Shown here one piece after another: positions 61,948 to 64,000 of a stretch of DNA of 64,000 nucleotides (position 1 is its first letter; each line of letters starts with the position of its first letter). The translations under genes and the position numbers were made by a program. A model generated the notes under the pieces. That model was given only the letters and a program-made list of their open reading frames with translations, ran no database searches and was not told the DNA's origin. The stretch is from Ruficoccus amylovorans (lineage in GTDB: Bacteria; Verrucomicrobiota; Verrucomicrobiia; Opitutales; Cerasicoccaceae). The DNA lies in contig NZ_JACHVB010000064.1 in NCBI RefSeq assembly GCF_014230085.1, positions 124,001-188,000 on the forward strand, given 5' to 3'.

Positions 61948-62559
61948 ATGGCTGGTGTCGATGAGACCATCGTACGTGAGTACTTCGAGATGAACGGGTT
62001 CCTCGTTCGTCAGCTACGCAAGTACGCGGTGCAGTCGCGCGCCAAACGCAGCGAGGAGGAGATCGACCTGGTGGTCTATAACCCGACCTGGCGCAAGGGC
62101 GCGGGCAAACCCAACTTCATGCTCTTCTCCAACGAGCTTGAGCTGGTCCAGCGGGCGGTGGTCATTGTCAAGGGTTGGCACAGTCAGCGTTTTACACCCG
62201 GCACCCTGCGTGGGAGTTCGGATATTTTCAAGTTTCTGGAAAAGGACGTGCTCAAGAAGGCCGAGGACCTCTTTCACGTGGACGAGAAGCAGGTCGAGGA
62301 CATCGGTCCGTTTATGAAAATCCTCGTCATGCCCGGCCTGCCCACCCACGAGCCGCACAAGTCCCAGAGCATCGAACTGCTGGAAAAGGCGGGGATCGAT
62401 GCCATCATTTCCTTCCGATCGATCCTGCAGGACATCGTCCAAAAGCTCGAAGTGAACCACAACTACCAGAAGTCCGACCTGCTCCAGATCCTGCGCATCC
62501 TGAAAAACTACGACATGGTCAAGGCTCCGCAACTGGAGCTTTTCGGCGGCAAGCGGTAG
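61948..62559 (+). CDS. Conserved-looking protein of unknown function, possible PD-(D/E)XK fold
   Basis: A 203-residue protein. N-terminal half: DETIVREYFEMNGFLVRQLRKYAV, then SEEEIDLVVYNP and RAVVIVKGWHSQRFTPG. An early Glu helix, an E-x-D strand and a VIVKGWH strand resemble a restriction-endonuclease-like core, but I cannot confirm the fold. The C-terminal half is helical (DIVQKLEVNHNYQKSDLLQILRILKNYDMV) and ends ELFGGKR. Context (aroB, lpxA) gives no functional hint. I do not recognise a named family. Confidence 0.7.
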   Translation: MAGVDETIVREYFEMNGFLVRQLRKYAVQSRAKRSEEEIDLVVYNPTWRKGAGKPNFMLFSNELELVQRAVVIVKGWHSQRFTPGTLRGSSDIFKFLEKDVLKKAEDLFHVDEKQVEDIGPFMKILVMPGLPTHEPHKSQSIELLEKAGIDAIISFRSILQDIVQKLEVNHNYQKSDLLQILRILKNYDMVKAPQLELFGGKR

Positions 62560-62636
62560 GCGCTTCATGTCCGCCGAAGTGTATTCAAAAAATGAATACA
62601 TACCCAGTCTCGCATGCGCCCGCCCGCTTTTACCAA

Positions 62637-62673
62637 CTTTCAAGCTCTTAAACGTTCAAACACTCAAACTTTC
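62637..62673. repeat. CTCAAAC/TTTCAAG tract reaching the lpxA start codon, copy 3
   Basis: Tract ACTTTCAAGCTCTTAAACG then TTCAAACACTCAAACTTTC is the complement of the TTTGAGAG units at 27343 and 50640, and it abuts the lpxA ATG directly, leaving no Shine-Dalgarno. Confidence 0.65.
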
Positions 62674-63387
62674 ATGAGCGAAGCTCTGATCGAACCCGGC
62701 GCGACATTTGGCGCTGACTGTAATCTCGCTCCGTTCGCGGTGCTCAAGGCCGGGGCCGTCCTCGGTGACGGCGTGACGGTGGACCACTTCACCGTGGTTG
62801 GCGGGCTGCCGCAGGATTTGAAGTTCGACCCCGCGACAAAAAGCGGTGTCCGTATCGGCGCGGGCAGTGTATTGCGCGAGGGTGTGACCGTCCACCGTGC
62901 CACACGCGAGGGGGCCTTTACCGAAATTGGGAAAAACTGCCTGCTCATGGCCAACTCTCACGTCGGCCACGACAGTGTGCTCGGGGACAACGTCATCATG
63001 GCCAACGGTGCGCTGCTGGGCGGGCACGTCCATGTCGGCAAAAACGCCTTTATCAGTGGCAACGCCGTCATCCACCAGCACGTGCGCGTGGGCGAGGGCT
63101 GCATCATCTCCGGCGGTTCGCGCGTTGGGCTCGATGTGCCGCCCTTCGTCATTGTCGATGGCAAGAACACCGTGGGCGGGCTGAACCTCGTCGGCCTGCG
63201 TCGCCGGGGCCATACCGCCGAGGAGATTGCCGACCTGAAAAACTGCTACCGGGCCATCTACATGAGCGAGGTGAAAGGCTCCGCCGCTGACAAGGCGGCC
63301 ACTGTCGAGCCGAAGACCGCGACTGGAAAGATTTTTATCGATTTCTTCGCTGACCGTGGGCGCGGATTTATCCATGCTCGGCGTTAG
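62674..63387 (+). CDS. lpxA: UDP-N-acetylglucosamine acyltransferase (LpxA), N-terminally short
   Basis: A 237-residue left-handed beta-helix acyltransferase that starts lipid A synthesis by adding an acyl chain to UDP-GlcNAc. GGLPQDLKF, VTVHRATREGAFTEIGKNCLLMANSHVGHD with catalytic H99, DVPPFVIVDGKNTVGGLNLVGLRRRG and DFFADRGRGFI match LpxA, not LpxD. E. coli LpxA has 262 residues; here about one N-terminal coil is missing. The frame stays open to 62614, but that extension reads repeat DNA. Confidence 0.88.
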   Translation: MSEALIEPGATFGADCNLAPFAVLKAGAVLGDGVTVDHFTVVGGLPQDLKFDPATKSGVRIGAGSVLREGVTVHRATREGAFTEIGKNCLLMANSHVGHDSVLGDNVIMANGALLGGHVHVGKNAFISGNAVIHQHVRVGEGCIISGGSRVGLDVPPFVIVDGKNTVGGLNLVGLRRRGHTAEEIADLKNCYRAIYMSEVKGSAADKAATVEPKTATGKIFIDFFADRGRGFIHARR

Positions 63388-63424
63388 GTATGCTGGACAC
63401 CGGATCGCAGTTAAAGATGAGTTT

Positions 63425-63485
63425 TTACCGCAAAGGCAAAGGCCCTGTATCCTAAACCTTTGCGCCTTCGCGTCTTTGCGGTTAA
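63425..63485. repeat. Inverted pair between lpxA and pdxA (CTTTGCG family)
   Basis: TTACCGCAAAG at 63425-63435 is mirrored by CTTTGCGGTTAA at 63474-63485. The right side reads CCTTTGCGCCTTCGCGTC before this and belongs to the family around the GxxExxY gene. Confidence 0.7.
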
Positions 63486-63497
63486 TCTATTCCTCCC

Positions 63498-64000
63498 ATG
63501 ATTGACAAACCCATCGCCATCACCTGCGGAGACCCGGCCGGAGTCGGCCCGGAGATCGTCGCGAAAATTTTTAAAGAGCACCCCGAGCTGCGCGAAAAAG
63601 TCTGCCCGGTCGGTCCGGCCTCGTGGCTTTCCACACTGGACTATGCGCAGGCCAAGGAAGTGGGCGAGCCGGGCTTTAGGGCCGATCCGGGGAAGCCCTC
63701 GGTCGAGGGTGCGGTGGTCGCGTTGGAGGCGCTCGACGAGGCTGCCTACGGTTGTCGCCAGGGCCGGTACAGCGCGGTGGTGACGGGGCCGGTGAGCAAG
63801 GCCTGGATGTCGCAGGCCGGGGGGACCTGGCCGGGGCAGACGGAGTTTTTTGCCGAGCGCTGGTATGGCGAGCCGACGATGGCCTTCGCCGGTGGCAAGT
63901 TGACCGTTGTTCTTGCCACTTGGCACGTGCCGCTGATGGAGGTGATGAACCACCTGACGCGCGAGTCGGTCGAGCGGGCGGTGAAAAACGCCGATCGCCT
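63498..64000 (+). CDS. pdxA: 4-hydroxythreonine-4-phosphate dehydrogenase (5' part)
   Basis: The first 167 codons of PdxA, cut by the right edge. ITCGDPAGVGPEIVAKIF is the hallmark N-terminus. TGPVSKAWM and GQTEFFAERW match the TGP-(I/V)-x-K and PGHTEFLA motifs. ATWHVPL contains a likely metal-ligand His. It oxidises 4-phosphohydroxy-L-threonine in the DXP-dependent vitamin B6 pathway. ATG at 63498 follows TCTATTCCTCCC, with no clear Shine-Dalgarno. Confidence 0.92.
   Translation, partial: MIDKPIAITCGDPAGVGPEIVAKIFKEHPELREKVCPVGPASWLSTLDYAQAKEVGEPGFRADPGKPSVEGAVVALEALDEAAYGCRQGRYSAVVTGPVSKAWMSQAGGTWPGQTEFFAERWYGEPTMAFAGGKLTVVLATWHVPLMEVMNHLTRESVERAVKNADR

Overview
The window is a GC-rich, gene-dense chromosomal segment from a Gram-negative bacterium. 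It most likely belongs to the PVC group, probably Verrucomicrobiota of the Opitutae type. This is an inference from several signals: a PEP-CTERM sorting tail with a Val-Pro-Glu-Pro-Ser motif; a very long GreA-type elongation factor like the chlamydial and verrucomicrobial ones; a long-form IspG; LPS genes (lpxA, an lptG-like permease); and start codons that mostly lack Shine-Dalgarno sequences. No rRNA, tRNA, CRISPR array or transposase gene was found.

Layout. 1-8.5 kb (minus strand): the start of sucC, then rph, a GxxExxY gene bracketed by inverted repeats, and an isoprenoid/envelope run read as uppS-cdsA-dxr-rseP-ispG. 8.6-13.1 kb (plus): a pterin dehydratase, folE2, a small secreted protein and a UvrD/PcrA-type helicase. 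13.2-16.5 kb (minus): two paralogous lipoproteins, a NUDIX hydrolase, an SDR and an ArsR-methyltransferase fusion. 16.5-18.3 kb (plus): an AT-rich island with an anti-phage dCTP-deaminase-type gene and a translationally overlapping 68-codon ORF. 18.3-30.8 kb: greA-like, rsmB, a toxin-antitoxin pair, an MFS pump, coaD, pgsA-pgpA, a PEP-CTERM protein, a TPR protein, a TsaB-like protein, rlmI and lptG. 30.8-34.3 kb: a two-gene sodium/amino-acid symporter and mtaB. 34.4-38.2 kb: a signalling cluster (Hpt, receiver, GAF-PP2C phosphatase, anti-sigma-type kinase, STAS protein, NarL-type regulator). 38.4-42.3 kb: transaldolase, a DUF423 protein, a porin and rplM-rpsI. 42.4-47.8 kb: a complete argC-argJ-argB-argD-argF operon. 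47.9-55.9 kb (minus): a deoxysugar (fucose/rhamnose-type) utilisation cluster. 56-64 kb: a phosphoesterase, a ribBA-like gene, ribH, nusB, ftsY, aroB, an unknown protein, lpxA and the start of pdxA.

Most genes are housekeeping. The parts most worth a second look are four. The first is the AT-rich deaminase island at 16.5-18.3 kb. The second is a 209-bp palindromic element at 28126-28334 whose terminal inverted repeats supply the stop codons of both convergent neighbours. The third is a set of dispersed inverted-arm repeat families, one of which brackets the GxxExxY gene. The fourth is the partner-switching/phosphorelay cluster.

Functional links: MEP-pathway genes feed undecaprenyl phosphate synthesis (uppS) and share an operon with cdsA. 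pgsA and pgpA use the CDP-diacylglycerol made by CdsA. The arg genes convert acetylglutamate to citrulline by the acetyl-recycling route. The sugar cluster holds a regulator, transporter, isomerase, kinase and lactonase, but no aldolase is in the window.
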